From the NCBI GenBank assembly GCA_963734595.1, contig CAVTHV010000037.1:62001-126000 (forward strand): DNA of 64,000 nt. The letters run 5' to 3'. The notes beneath the pieces are model-generated. The model was not told the origin of the DNA, ran no database searches, and saw only the letters and a program-made list of their open reading frames with translations. This document shows, one piece after another, positions 35,799-44,322 of this stretch. Position 1 is the first letter of the stretch, and each line of letters opens with the position of its first letter. The stretch is from CAKKQX01 sp963734595. GTDB taxonomy: Bacteria > Pseudomonadota > Gammaproteobacteria > Burkholderiales > SG8-41. The position numbers were made by a program, and so were the translations under genes.

Positions 35799-35990
35799 CG
35801 GTCCGGCGTCTCGTACATTGGTAGCACCGGCAGCGCAGACGGGGCTACGGCGCGCGTCCGCGCGGCGTCGACGCAACTTCGGTAGACCCTGGCAGCGCAG
35901 ACGGGGCCACGGCGCGCTTCCCGCAAACGGGCGGCTTCGCCGCTAACGTGTCCGCGCGCCCCGTCGACACAGCATCGGAAAACACCCCGG
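35728..35990 (+). repeat. Short repeat array after lytic transglycosylase
   Basis: CAGCGCAGACGGGGC.ACGG begins at about 35753, 35832 and 35893, each followed by CGCGC and GC-rich sequence; the upstream part of the unit (GTCG.CACAGC.TCGG.AACAC) recurs at about 35725 and 35969. The unit is irregular (about 60-78 bp) and diverged. The first copy is within the lytic transglycosylase gene. Confidence 0.75.
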
Positions 35991-36011
35991 CGAACGCAGC
36001 TTGTTTCTCCG

Positions 36012-37334
36012 CTAGTCGTGATTTTCGTTTCGATCTTCCACGACTGGCGCTTCAGCTACCTGATTTGAAGCCACGGGTGGCACGGCCGCCGGTTGCGCTG
36101 CCGCGCGCTCAGCAGAGCGGAACAATTCTTCCACGGATATCTGCATGTTTTCCGCTGTCCGCACCGAAATGTCGTGCACCAGCGTCTCCAGTTCAGGATC
36201 CGAATCCAGCGTCGGCCTCCGCGCCTCGGCATTGAATACGAACATCCGATATATATCCCCGATCTTGATGGCTTCCGGGCTGCGATCGAGCACCCAGCCG
36301 GCGGGCCCCACGCGACTGACCCAGCCCGCGCCGATCATCCTGTCGAGGACGGCCTCGATGCGTTCGACGCGCGCCTTGACGACGCCATGCAGCTGGGACA
36401 ACCCGACCACCACGCCACTGCGGTGGGCATGCCACAGTGTTTTGAGTATTTGAAGGGCATCGAAAAAGTCGCTGCCCGGCACTGGCCGCGATTGGCCGGC
36501 ACGCCCGCGCCACTCCGGCAGCGCCGCCACCACCACTGCCCCGGACAGCACCACCAGCCATGACAGGTAGATCCACAGCAGGAAGATCGGCACGCTCGCG
36601 AACGCGCCGTAAACCAGCGTATACGTCGGAAATTGCGTGACATAGAACGCAAACCCGCGTTTCATCGCCTCGAAAGCCAGCCCGGCAAGCACGCCGCCCA
36701 ATAACGCATCCCGCAGGGCGACACGGCGGTTCGGCATGGCAATGTAGAGCAAAGCGAGTGCCGTCGAGGTCAGGAGAACCGGCACGGTCTTGAGCAGCAC
36801 CACGCCGGCGCCGGGAATATCGCTGACCAGGCCGAGCGACAGCGTCACCAGCCATGAAGTCAGCGACAGACTCGCCCCGACCAGCACCGGGCCGACGGTC
36901 AGCAGGGCCCAGTAAATCAGCAGGCGCTGAAACATCGAGCGCGGACGCGAAATGCGCCAGATCTGATTGAACGCGCGCTCTATCGTCGTCAACAGCATGA
37001 TGGCGGTGACGGCGAGAAACGCGATGCCGACCGCGGTCAGTTTCGCGGCGCTGGCGGCAAACTGCGCGGCATAATTGACGATTGCGCCCGCCGATTCCGG
37101 CACCAGGCGCTCCAGCAGGAATCGCTGCAGCGCCTCGCTCATCTGCCCGAACACCGGGAAAGCGGAAATCAGCGTCAATACCACCGTGATCAGCGGCACG
37201 ATCGACAGCAGCGTCGTAAAAGTGAGGCTCGCTGCAATCTGTATGCAGCGGTCTTCGTCAAACTGCCGCCCCACGATGCGCACAAACTCGGCCAGCGGTG
37301 GAAAGGGTCTCGGCACGTTTTGCCCCGGCTGCAA
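36012..37334 (-). CDS. YihY/BrkB-family inner-membrane protein
   Basis: 440 residues. An opening soluble helix (FVRIVGRQFDEDRCIQIAASLTFTTLLSIVPLI) precedes about six transmembrane helices ending near residue 270; ALALLYIAMPNRRV and GAFASVPIFLLWIYLSW are typical of the family. The C-terminal 170 residues are cytosolic, with a winged-helix-like stretch, ending in an Ala/Pro-rich tail. Once called RNase BN by mistake; its function is unknown. Divergent from wrbA with a 44-base gap. Confidence 0.88.
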   Translation of the reverse strand: MQPGQNVPRPFPPLAEFVRIVGRQFDEDRCIQIAASLTFTTLLSIVPLITVVLTLISAFPVFGQMSEALQRFLLERLVPESAGAIVNYAAQFAASAAKLTAVGIAFLAVTAIMLLTTIERAFNQIWRISRPRSMFQRLLIYWALLTVGPVLVGASLSLTSWLVTLSLGLVSDIPGAGVVLLKTVPVLLTSTALALLYIAMPNRRVALRDALLGGVLAGLAFEAMKRGFAFYVTQFPTYTLVYGAFASVPIFLLWIYLSWLVVLSGAVVVAALPEWRGRAGQSRPVPGSDFFDALQILKTLWHAHRSGVVVGLSQLHGVVKARVERIEAVLDRMIGAGWVSRVGPAGWVLDRSPEAIKIGDIYRMFVFNAEARRPTLDSDPELETLVHDISVRTAENMQISVEELFRSAERAAAQPAAVPPVASNQVAEAPVVEDRNENHD

Positions 37335-37378
37335 ATTCGACGCTATATAATACCCACGAATCCCGCACAGCGCCCCAC

Positions 37379-37972
37379 ATGAGAGAAATCCTCGTCCTCT
37401 ACTACAGCCATTACGGCGCCGTGAAGCAGATGGCGCAGCTCGTGGCGCGCGGCGTCGAGCAGGTGGAAGGCGTTGCAGCGCGCGTGCGCACCGTGCCCAA
37501 AGTGTCGACCGTCTGCGAGGCGGTCGAGAGTGCGCTGCCCGATGCCGGCGCGCCCTACGTCGAGCTCAAGGACCTGCAAGAGTGTATCGGTCTGGCGGTG
37601 GGTTCCCCCACGCGTTTCGGCAACATGGCGGCGCCGCTCAAGTATTTCTGGGATTCGACCGGCGAGCTGTGGCTCAAAGGCACGCTTGCCGGCAAACCTG
37701 CCGCCGTGTTCACGTCGACCGCCAGCCTGCATGGCGGGCAGGAGACGACGCTGATTTCGATGATGCTGCCGCTCATGCATCACGGCATGGTGATCGTCGG
37801 CGTGCCCTATTCCGAGCCGGAACTGCTGACTACCACGAGCGGGGGCACGCCCTACGGGCCCAGTCATCATGCCGGCGCGGCGAGCGACCGGCCGATCACC
37901 GCGGAAGAAAAAAAACTCTGCGTCGCCCTCGGGCGCCGGCTGGCCGAAATCGCGCTTCGGCTCGCGCGATGA
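37379..37972 (+). CDS. wrbA: NAD(P)H:quinone oxidoreductase WrbA
   Basis: Flavodoxin-like FMN protein that reduces quinones by two electrons. 197 residues: ILVLYYSHYGAVKQMAQLVARGV (FMN phosphate loop), GSPTRFGNMAAPLKYFWDSTGELW, TSTASLHGGQETTLISMMLPLMHHGM and GTPYGPSHHAG. The ATG fits the family start. Its stop overlaps the start of the next gene (ATGA). Confidence 0.94.
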   Translation: MREILVLYYSHYGAVKQMAQLVARGVEQVEGVAARVRTVPKVSTVCEAVESALPDAGAPYVELKDLQECIGLAVGSPTRFGNMAAPLKYFWDSTGELWLKGTLAGKPAAVFTSTASLHGGQETTLISMMLPLMHHGMVIVGVPYSEPELLTTTSGGTPYGPSHHAGAASDRPITAEEKKLCVALGRRLAEIALRLAR

Positions 37973-38667
37973 GCCTCGGACTGGAGGCACGCCGTCACCT
38001 GCGCGCGCAGCGGCACGGCGTGCTGTCGACGATTTCGCGCGCGCTCGAAGGCTATCCTTTCGGGTCCGTCGTGCCCTACGTTCTCGATCAGCAGGCCGCC
38101 CCTGTCATCCTCGTCAGCCGGCTGGCTGAGCATACCAAGAACATCTCCGCCGATCCGCGGGTCAGCCTGCTCGTCCACGAACCGGGCGCGGACGTCCAGG
38201 CAGGCGCCCGCGTCACGCTCATGGGCCAGGCGCACCGCGTGGAAAATCCGCACGGGATCAAGGAGCGTTATGTGCGTTTTTTCCCGGCGGCCCGCGATTA
38301 CCATGACAAACTCGACTTCGACTACTATCGCATCGAACCGGTCACGCTGCGCGTCGTCGCGGGCTTCGGAAAAATACACTGGATCAGCCGCGAAGCCTAC
38401 GCCCCGCCCGCGAACACGCTGGCCGCACAGGAAAACGGGATCATCGCCCAGATGAATCAGGACCATGCGCGCAACCTCGACGACTGTTGCCGCCATTACC
38501 ACCAGCGCAGACCGGAGAAAGCGGAAATGATCGGCATCGACTGCGACGGCTTTGACGTGCGCGCTGACAGCGAGTTGCTGCGTTTCGACTTCGACCCGCC
38601 CGTCACCGACGCCGCGCAGGCGCGCGCGGCGCTCGTTGCAATGGCGGACCAGAGCCGCGCCGCGTGA
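37969..38667 (+). CDS. HugZ-like heme utilization / pyridoxamine-phosphate-oxidase-fold protein
   Basis: 232 residues. An N-terminal split-barrel domain (GVLSTISRALEGYPFGSVVPYVLDQ, ISADPRVSLLVHEP) with FGKIHWIS, then a DUF2470 domain (IIAQMNQDHARNLDDCCRHY), the HugZ architecture. HugZ proteins bind or degrade heme; whether this one does so is not visible. Overlaps wrbA by four bases and the next gene by one, forming a three-gene operon. Confidence 0.82.
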   Translation: MSLGLEARRHLRAQRHGVLSTISRALEGYPFGSVVPYVLDQQAAPVILVSRLAEHTKNISADPRVSLLVHEPGADVQAGARVTLMGQAHRVENPHGIKERYVRFFPAARDYHDKLDFDYYRIEPVTLRVVAGFGKIHWISREAYAPPANTLAAQENGIIAQMNQDHARNLDDCCRHYHQRRPEKAEMIGIDCDGFDVRADSELLRFDFDPPVTDAAQARAALVAMADQSRAA

Positions 38668-39173
38668 TGACCGGCCGGCTTCATTACCTGAGTGCGGCGA
38701 GCCTGATCGCACTGATCCTGCTGTGCCTCGCCTGGGAGCTGTGGCTGGCGCCGCTGCGTCCCGGCGGTTCATGGCTCGCGCTCAAGGTGCTGCCGCTGCT
38801 CGCGCCGCTCATCGGCGTCCTGCGCCGCAGGCTCTATACCTATCAGTGGTCCTCGATGCTGATCCTCGCCTATTTCATCGAAGGCGTGGTGCGCGGTTAC
38901 TCCGACTCCGGGCTGCCGGCGCAACTCGCGCGCATCGAGATCGCGCTGTCGCTGCTGTTTTTCTTCAGCGCCATCGCCTGCGTGCGGGCACCGCCAGGCA
39001 ACGCGCCGCGGCCAACGCCGGAAAATCCACAGGATCAGCGTGATCGGCGCCAAAACGATGAGACTGGTCGTGAGCGGGAAATAGAATCTAAAGCCCTTGC
39101 GTTCGAACCGGGTCGCAGCCCGGCCCGAGCCTGGCCAGCAACGGCCGCAGCAAGCCCGTCACGATCAGAATAA
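38667..39173 (+). CDS. DUF2069 membrane protein
   Basis: 168 residues with four hydrophobic helices (LIALILLCLAWELWL, LALKVLPLLAPLIGVL, SMLILAYFIEGVVRGYS, RIEIALSLLFFFSAIACV), the DUF2069 layout; function unknown. After residue 115 a polar, low-complexity tail of about 50 residues exceeds the usual family length and could be a readthrough caused by a lost stop. Start codon overlaps the previous stop (TGATG). Confidence 0.78.
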   Translation: MTGRLHYLSAASLIALILLCLAWELWLAPLRPGGSWLALKVLPLLAPLIGVLRRRLYTYQWSSMLILAYFIEGVVRGYSDSGLPAQLARIEIALSLLFFFSAIACVRAPPGNAPRPTPENPQDQRDRRQNDETGREREIESKALAFEPGRSPARAWPATAAASPSRSE

Positions 39174-39205
39174 TCGTAATATAATCAGCCGCTTACAAAT
39201 TCCAT

Positions 39206-40747
39206 CTAGAGCTGCGGGTTGAGCCGCTCGAGCTTGGAATGCAGCTTGTTCAGCGCGTTGATATAGGCCTTGGCCGAAGCAACCACGATGTCGGTGTCCG
39301 CGCCCTGGCCGTTGACGATGCGCCCCGCCTTGGACAACCGCACCGTGACTTCGCCCTGGGAATCGGTACCGCTGGTGATGTTGTTGACCGAGTAGAGCAG
39401 CAGTTCCGCGCCGCTGTTGACGATGGTCTCGATCGCCTTGAATGCGGCATCGACCGGGCCGCTGCCCTGCGCCTGCGCGGGTTTCTCCGCGCCATCCTCG
39501 GATATCACGATCCTCGCATACGGCGACTCACCGGTTTCGGAATGCGCGGTCAACGACACCAGATTATAGAACTCGTTTTCGAGGTGTTCGATCGCCTCCT
39601 CGCTGATCAGCGCCTGCAGATCCTCGTCGAAAATCTCGTGCTTCTTGTCGGCAAGATCCTTGAAGCGCTTGAACGCGGCGTTGAGCGCCTCTTCCGACGG
39701 CAGTTCGATGCCGAGTTCGACGAGCCGCGCCTTGAACGCATTGCGGCCGCTGTGCTTGCCCAGCACCAGCTTGTTGGCGTTCCAGCCCACGTCCTGCGCG
39801 CTCATGATTTCGTAGGTATCGCGACTCTTGAGCACGCCGTCCTGGTGGATGCCGGCCTCGTGCGCAAACGCGTTGGCGCCGACGATCGCCTTGTTGGGCT
39901 GCACCGTAAAACCGGTAATGCCCGAGACCAGCCTCGAGGCCGCCACGATCTGCGTGCTGTCGATGTTGGTGTCGCACGGGAATACGTCCTGGCGCGTGCG
40001 CACCGCCATCACGATCTCTTCGAGAGCGGCATTGCCGGCGCGTTCCCCGAGCCCGTTGATGGTGCATTCAACCTGGCGCGCGCCGTTCAATACCGCGGAC
40101 AGCGAATTGGCGACGGCGAGGCCGAGGTCGTTGTGGCAGTGCACCGACCACACCACCTTGTCGGAATCGGGAATGCGGTTGCGCAGGGTGCGGATCAGGC
40201 CGCCGAAGGCGTCCGGCAACGTATAGCCGACGGTGTCGGGAACGTTGATGGTGGTGGCGCCGGCCCTGATCACCTGCTCGAGAATGCGGCAGAGAAAATC
40301 GATGTCCGAACGACCGGCGTCCTCCGGCGAGAATTCGACGTTGTCGGTATACTCGCGCGCCCATTTCACCGCCTTGACCGCCTGCTCGATCACCTGCGAC
40401 GGCTCCATGCGGAGCTTTTTTTCCATGTGGATCGGCGAAGTCGCGATGAAGGTGTGCACGCGGGGATTGCGGGCCGCCCGCACCGCCTCGCCGCAGCGCC
40501 GGATGTCGCGCTCGTTGGCGCGCGCCAGACCGCACACCGCGCTGTCCCTGACGATTTTCGCCACCGCCTGCACCGCCTCGAAATCGCCGTCGCTCGCGGC
40601 CGGAAAACCGGCCTCGATGACGTCGACCCGCATGCGCTCGAGCTGGTGCGCGATGCGGAGCTTTTCTTCCTTGGTCATCGACGCCCCCGGGCTCTGCTCG
40701 CCGTCGCGCATGGTGGTGTCGAATATGATCAGTTTTTCCTTGCTCAT
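39206..40747 (-). CDS. leuA: 2-Isopropylmalate synthase
   Basis: Condenses acetyl-CoA with 2-oxoisovalerate, committing carbon to leucine. 513 residues: TTMRDGEQSPGASM, the metal site in VHCHNDLGLAVANSLSAVLNGARQVECTINGLGERAGN and a C-terminal LeuA allosteric domain (from about residue 390) that senses leucine. Last of the minus-strand ilvI-ilvN-ilvC-psd-pssA-leuA set typical of betaproteobacteria. No leader peptide rich in leucine is evident in the 112 bases upstream. Confidence 0.96.
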   Translation of the reverse strand: MSKEKLIIFDTTMRDGEQSPGASMTKEEKLRIAHQLERMRVDVIEAGFPAASDGDFEAVQAVAKIVRDSAVCGLARANERDIRRCGEAVRAARNPRVHTFIATSPIHMEKKLRMEPSQVIEQAVKAVKWAREYTDNVEFSPEDAGRSDIDFLCRILEQVIRAGATTINVPDTVGYTLPDAFGGLIRTLRNRIPDSDKVVWSVHCHNDLGLAVANSLSAVLNGARQVECTINGLGERAGNAALEEIVMAVRTRQDVFPCDTNIDSTQIVAASRLVSGITGFTVQPNKAIVGANAFAHEAGIHQDGVLKSRDTYEIMSAQDVGWNANKLVLGKHSGRNAFKARLVELGIELPSEEALNAAFKRFKDLADKKHEIFDEDLQALISEEAIEHLENEFYNLVSLTAHSETGESPYARIVISEDGAEKPAQAQGSGPVDAAFKAIETIVNSGAELLLYSVNNITSGTDSQGEVTVRLSKAGRIVNGQGADTDIVVASAKAYINALNKLHSKLERLNPQL

Positions 40748-40868
40748 GATGGTCTCCAGTCCTGATTCTACCCGTCATGGCCGCGATAGCGGCCGCTGAC
40801 GGACATACATGGGGCAACTCCCGGGGCGGTCAACTGCGCCCGGCCGAAACAACGAATTGTGGGGTAAG

Positions 40869-40958
40869 TTATTTGTGCGCGCGGCCGCGCAGCAGCAGGC
40901 CGGCCAGCAGGAAGCTGGCAAGGAAAAGGAAAGCGGTGGCCTGGGTCAAGAAACTCAT
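40869..40958 (-). CDS. Possible 29-residue membrane peptide
   Basis: MSFLTQATAFLFLASFLLAG, then LLLRGRAHK: one hydrophobic helix with a basic end, between pssA and leuA on the same strand. No ribosome site precedes it, so the call is weak; it could be noise from a GC-rich stretch. Confidence 0.25.
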   Translation of the reverse strand: MSFLTQATAFLFLASFLLAGLLLRGRAHK

Positions 40959-41035
40959 AGATTGGAAATATAATGGCTTTTTGCATGGCGCGCAAGCGGC
41001 CGGAACAACCGGGCCGGCCTGCAGCGGGCGCGGCT

Positions 41036-41899
41036 CTAGTTGCCGGTTGCGGGGGGCGGCCTCTTCCCCGACCGGCGCTTCACGGCTTCCCACACCCAGA
41101 TCACATAGCCGGACAGGCCGTAACCCGCAAACAGGATGAACAGCATTTCCGGCAGCGTGCTGGAAAACATGAGCAGGAACACCATGCTCATGGCGATCGC
41201 CACCACGGCCGAAAACGGCACGCTCTTGCGCAGGTTGATATCCTTGCCGCTGTAGAATTTGAAATTGCTGACCATGGAAAGCCCGGCAAATACCGTCAGA
41301 CCCCAGGCGAGCCACCTCACGTCGGCGCCCTTTACCTGATACTCGTTCAGCGCCCACACCAGGCCCGTGACCAGGCATGCGGCAGCGGGGCTCGGCAGTC
41401 CCTGGAAAAAACGCTTGTCGACAACTTCGAGCATGGTGTTGAAGCGGGCGAGCCGCAGTGCCGCGCACGCGCAGTAAATGAAGGCGGCAATCCAGCCGAG
41501 CCTGGTGGAAAGCCATGGCCCCAGAATGGCGATGCTCTTCATCGCCGCGAAATCCTTGAGCGCCCACACATAAACCACCAATGCCGGCGCCACGCCGAAC
41601 GACACCATGTCCGACAGGCTGTCGTATTCCACGCCGAAAGCGCTCTGCGTGTGAGTGAGCCGCGCCACGCGGCCGTCCAGTCCGTCGAACACCAAGGCGA
41701 CGAAAATCGCGATCGCCGCCTGCTCGAACCGACCGCCCATGGCCTGCACGATCGCGTAGAAACCCGCAAACAGGGCCACGGTCGTGAGCATGTTGGGCAG
41801 CCAATAAATGCCGCGCCGCGCAAAACGCGACTTGATGAAGACCTTGCTTTCCCTGGGCTGGTACATGTTATTTGCCGCGAACCCTTTCGTTTGCGCCAA
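41036..41899 (-). CDS. pssA: CDP-diacylglycerol--serine O-phosphatidyltransferase
   Basis: Makes phosphatidylserine from CDP-diacylglycerol and serine at the inner membrane. 287 residues. The CDP-alcohol phosphotransferase motif DGLDGRVARLTHTQSAFGVEYDSLSDMVSFGVAP holds the DGxxAR...G...D...D residues. Seven to eight hydrophobic helices follow. The N-terminus (MAQTKGFAANNMYQPRESK) is soluble; an internal Met at residue 12 is another possible start. Product goes to Psd, encoded next door. Confidence 0.93.
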   Translation of the reverse strand: MAQTKGFAANNMYQPRESKVFIKSRFARRGIYWLPNMLTTVALFAGFYAIVQAMGGRFEQAAIAIFVALVFDGLDGRVARLTHTQSAFGVEYDSLSDMVSFGVAPALVVYVWALKDFAAMKSIAILGPWLSTRLGWIAAFIYCACAALRLARFNTMLEVVDKRFFQGLPSPAAACLVTGLVWALNEYQVKGADVRWLAWGLTVFAGLSMVSNFKFYSGKDINLRKSVPFSAVVAIAMSMVFLLMFSSTLPEMLFILFAGYGLSGYVIWVWEAVKRRSGKRPPPATGN

Positions 41900-41990
41900 T
41901 TCCGGATGCGTCTAGTCTAATGATAAGTCCATCTTGCGGCCAGCGGCACGTTGCGCGTCCACGCGTATCGAAACAGCGCACGGGTGCCTT

Positions 41991-42635
41991 TTATGGCAAT
42001 ACGGCGAGCACCGTCTCGGTAGCATAGACCTTGTCTCCCACGCTCGCGCGCGGCACGGCGGCAAGCGGCAGATAGACATCGACGCGCGAGCCGAAGCGGA
42101 TGAAGCCGTAGCGTTGGCCGCGCGCGAGCGTCTGTCCGGTGCTGGCATAACACAGGATACGCCGCGCGATCAGCCCCGCCACCTGCACGCACGTGATGTC
42201 GCTGCCGTCCGGCGTCCTGATCCACAGCGCGCTGCGTTCGTTTTCGAGCGATGCCTTGGACAACGCGGCGTTAAAGAACTTGCCGGGATGGTACCAGGTA
42301 TTGCGGACCTCACCGTCGACCGGGCTGCGGTTCGAATGCGCATTGAACACATTCATGAACACGCTCATTTTGAGCGCGTCGCGCTTGAGGTATGGATCTT
42401 CGGCGCGCTCGACGGCGACGATGCGGCCGTCCGCCGGCGACAGGACCGCTTTCGGATCCGCCGGCACTGTGCGCGGCGGATCGCGGAAAAACTGCACCAT
42501 GAAGAGCGTTACGAGCCACAGCGGCGACGCCCACCAGAAACCTGCCCAGCCGTTGACCGCCAGCGCGGCGACCAGCGTGCCCGCCAGAAACGGCCAGCCT
42601 TCGCGGGCGATGATGGGATGGGGATAGTTGCTCAC
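41991..42635 (-). CDS. psd: Phosphatidylserine decarboxylase
   Basis: Converts phosphatidylserine to phosphatidylethanolamine. 214 residues, the short archaeal/betaproteobacterial type. The self-cleaving motif is GS in YGFIRFGSRVDVYLP near residue 180, giving a pyruvoyl enzyme. N-terminal hydrophobic helices (FLAGTLVAALAVNGWAGFWW, PLWLVTLFMVQFF) anchor it. The start is GTG at 42635 and lies inside the edge of palindromic element E6; no good ribosome site is visible. Confidence 0.92.
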   Translation of the reverse strand: MSNYPHPIIAREGWPFLAGTLVAALAVNGWAGFWWASPLWLVTLFMVQFFRDPPRTVPADPKAVLSPADGRIVAVERAEDPYLKRDALKMSVFMNVFNAHSNRSPVDGEVRNTWYHPGKFFNAALSKASLENERSALWIRTPDGSDITCVQVAGLIARRILCYASTGQTLARGQRYGFIRFGSRVDVYLPLAAVPRASVGDKVYATETVLAVLP

Positions 42636-42717
42636 GCGGGGAGGCGTGAGGTGCGGGGCGAGAGGCGAGAAAGGGCGCGTGCCTGCCCCTGACTCCTCAC
42701 GCCTCGCTCCTCATCAG
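42631..42717. repeat. Short-period palindromic element E6
   Basis: GAGGCGTGAGG at 42641-42651 is perfectly inverted at 42695-42705 (CCTCACGCCTC); surrounding units of GAGGCG type extend both arms. It contains the start codon of psd at one end and the stop codon of ilvC at the other. Confidence 0.8.
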
Positions 42718-43731
42718 TTTTTGGACTGGTCAACGAGGCGGTTCTTCCTGATCCACGGCATCATGTCGCGCAACTTCGCACCGATCACCTCGACCTGGTG
42801 CGCCTGCCCGATGCGGCGCATTGCCTTGAGCGTGGGCGCGCCTGCCTTGTGCTCGAGTATGAATTCCTTGGCGAACTGGCCGGTCTGGATTTCGGCCAGG
42901 ATTTTCCTCATCTCGGCGCGGGTCTTCTCGTCGACGATCCGCGGGCCGCGGGTGAAATCGCCGTACTCGGCTGTGTTGGAAACGGAATAACGCATGTTGG
43001 CGATGCCGCCCTCGTAAATGAGGTCGACGATGAGCTTGACCTCGTGCACGCACTCGAAATAGGCCATCTCGGGCGCATATCCGGCATTCACCAGGGTCTC
43101 GAAACCCGCCTGCGATCAGCGCGGTGAGGCCGCCGCACAACACGACCTGCTCGCCGAACAGATCGGTTTCGCATTCTTCGCGGAAGGTGGTCTCGATCAC
43201 GCCGGCACGCGCGGCGCCGATCGCCGCAGCGTAGGAGAGCGCGACGTCGCGCGCCTTCTTGCCCGGGTTCTGCGCGACCGCGATCAGGGACGGCACGCCG
43301 CCGCCCTGGGTGTAGGTCGAGCGCACCAGGTGGCCCGGACCCTTGGGCGCAATCATGATGACATCGAGGTCGGCTCGGGGCTCGATCTGCCGGAAGTGGA
43401 TGTTGAAACCGTGGGCAAATGCCAGCGTTGCCCCTTTCTTGATGTTGGGCTCGATGTCGCTGCGGTAAACGTCGGCATGGTGCTCGTCCGGCAAAAGGAT
43501 CATGACCAGATCGGCACCCTTGACCGCGTCGCCCACTTCTTTCACCGCGATGCCGGCTTTCTTGGCCTTGTTCCAGGAGGCCCCGCCCTTGCGCAGTCCC
43601 ACGGTAACCTTCACGCCCGAATCCTTGAGATTGTTGGCATGGGCATGGCCCTGCGAGCCGTAGCCGATGATGGCCACGTGCTTGCGCTTGATCAGGGATA
43701 AGTCGGCGTCCTTGTCGTAATATATCTTCAT
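42714..43731 (-). CDS. ilvC: Ketol-acid reductoisomerase (frameshifted as read)
   Basis: Converts acetolactate to dihydroxyisovalerate with NADPH and Mg2+. 338 residues when repaired: MKIYYDKDADLSLIKRKHVAIIGYGSQGHAHANNLKDSG (NADPH loop), HGFNIHFRQIEP, ECETDLFGEQVVLCGG, then after the lesion GFETLVNAGYAPEMAYFECVHEVKLIVDLIYEGG. One extra base near 43113 (ATC-G-CAG on the coding strand) breaks it. AGGAAA lies 5 bases upstream of the ATG. Palindromic elements of the same unit type lie on both sides. Confidence 0.94.
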
Positions 43732-43750
43732 GATTTTCCTCTGGTTTAAA

Positions 43751-43825
43751 TGCGTGAGCGGTGAGGCGTGAGGCATGGATTGCTGCGGGTTTTTACCCCC
43801 CAATCCTCACCCTCGCCCCTCACTA
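43751..43825. repeat. Short-period palindromic element E7
   Basis: Left arm 43751-43777 (GCGTGAGCGGTGAGGCGTGAGG) and right arm 43804-43825 (TCCTCACCCTCGCCCCTCAC), imperfect inverted copies of the same TGAGGCG unit as E6. The ilvN stop codon lies in its right edge. Confidence 0.78.
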
Positions 43826-44314
43826 GACTTTCAAAACCCGGTCGCCACGTCCGATGCCGGAGGCGCCGGTGCGCACGGTTTCCAGGATCGCGGCCCGGTC
43901 GATGGCCTTCAGGAAAGCGTCGAGCTTGGAGCCGGGCCCCGTCAGCTCGATCGTATAGTCCCTGTCGGTGACGTCGATGATGCGGCCGCGGAAAATGTCC
44001 GTCATGCGCTTCATTTCCTCGCGGTCCTTGCCGACCGCGCGCACCTTGACGAGCATCAGCTCGCGTTCGATGTGCTCGCCTTCCGACAGGTCGACCACCT
44101 TGATGACATCGATCAGCTTGTTGAGCTGCTTGGTGATCTGCTCGATCACCTCGTCGGAGCCATTGGTCACGATGGTCATGCGCGACAGGGTGGCGTCCTC
44201 GGTCGGCGCCACGGCGAGCGACTCGATATTGTAGCCGCGCGCCGAGAACAGTCCCGCCACGCGCGACAGCGCCCCGGCTTCGTTTTCCAGCAAAACGGAA
44301 ATGATGTGTCTCAT
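43823..44314 (-). CDS. ilvN: Acetolactate synthase small (regulatory) subunit
   Basis: Confers valine feedback inhibition and full activity on the large subunit. 163 residues: an N-terminal ACT domain (ISVLLENEAGALSRVAGLFSARGYNIESLAVAPTED) and a C-terminal domain (RIIDVTDRDYTIELTGPGSKLDAFL). It starts 8 bases after the ilvI stop on the same strand. The symbol ilvH is used equally for this gene. Confidence 0.95.
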   Translation of the reverse strand: MRHIISVLLENEAGALSRVAGLFSARGYNIESLAVAPTEDATLSRMTIVTNGSDEVIEQITKQLNKLIDVIKVVDLSEGEHIERELMLVKVRAVGKDREEMKRMTDIFRGRIIDVTDRDYTIELTGPGSKLDAFLKAIDRAAILETVRTGASGIGRGDRVLKV

Positions 44315-44322
44315 GCCTGTTG

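Noticed and set aside
35725..35990. CRISPR array
   Set aside because: Only three diverged copies, uneven spacing, part of a coding region, no cas genes.
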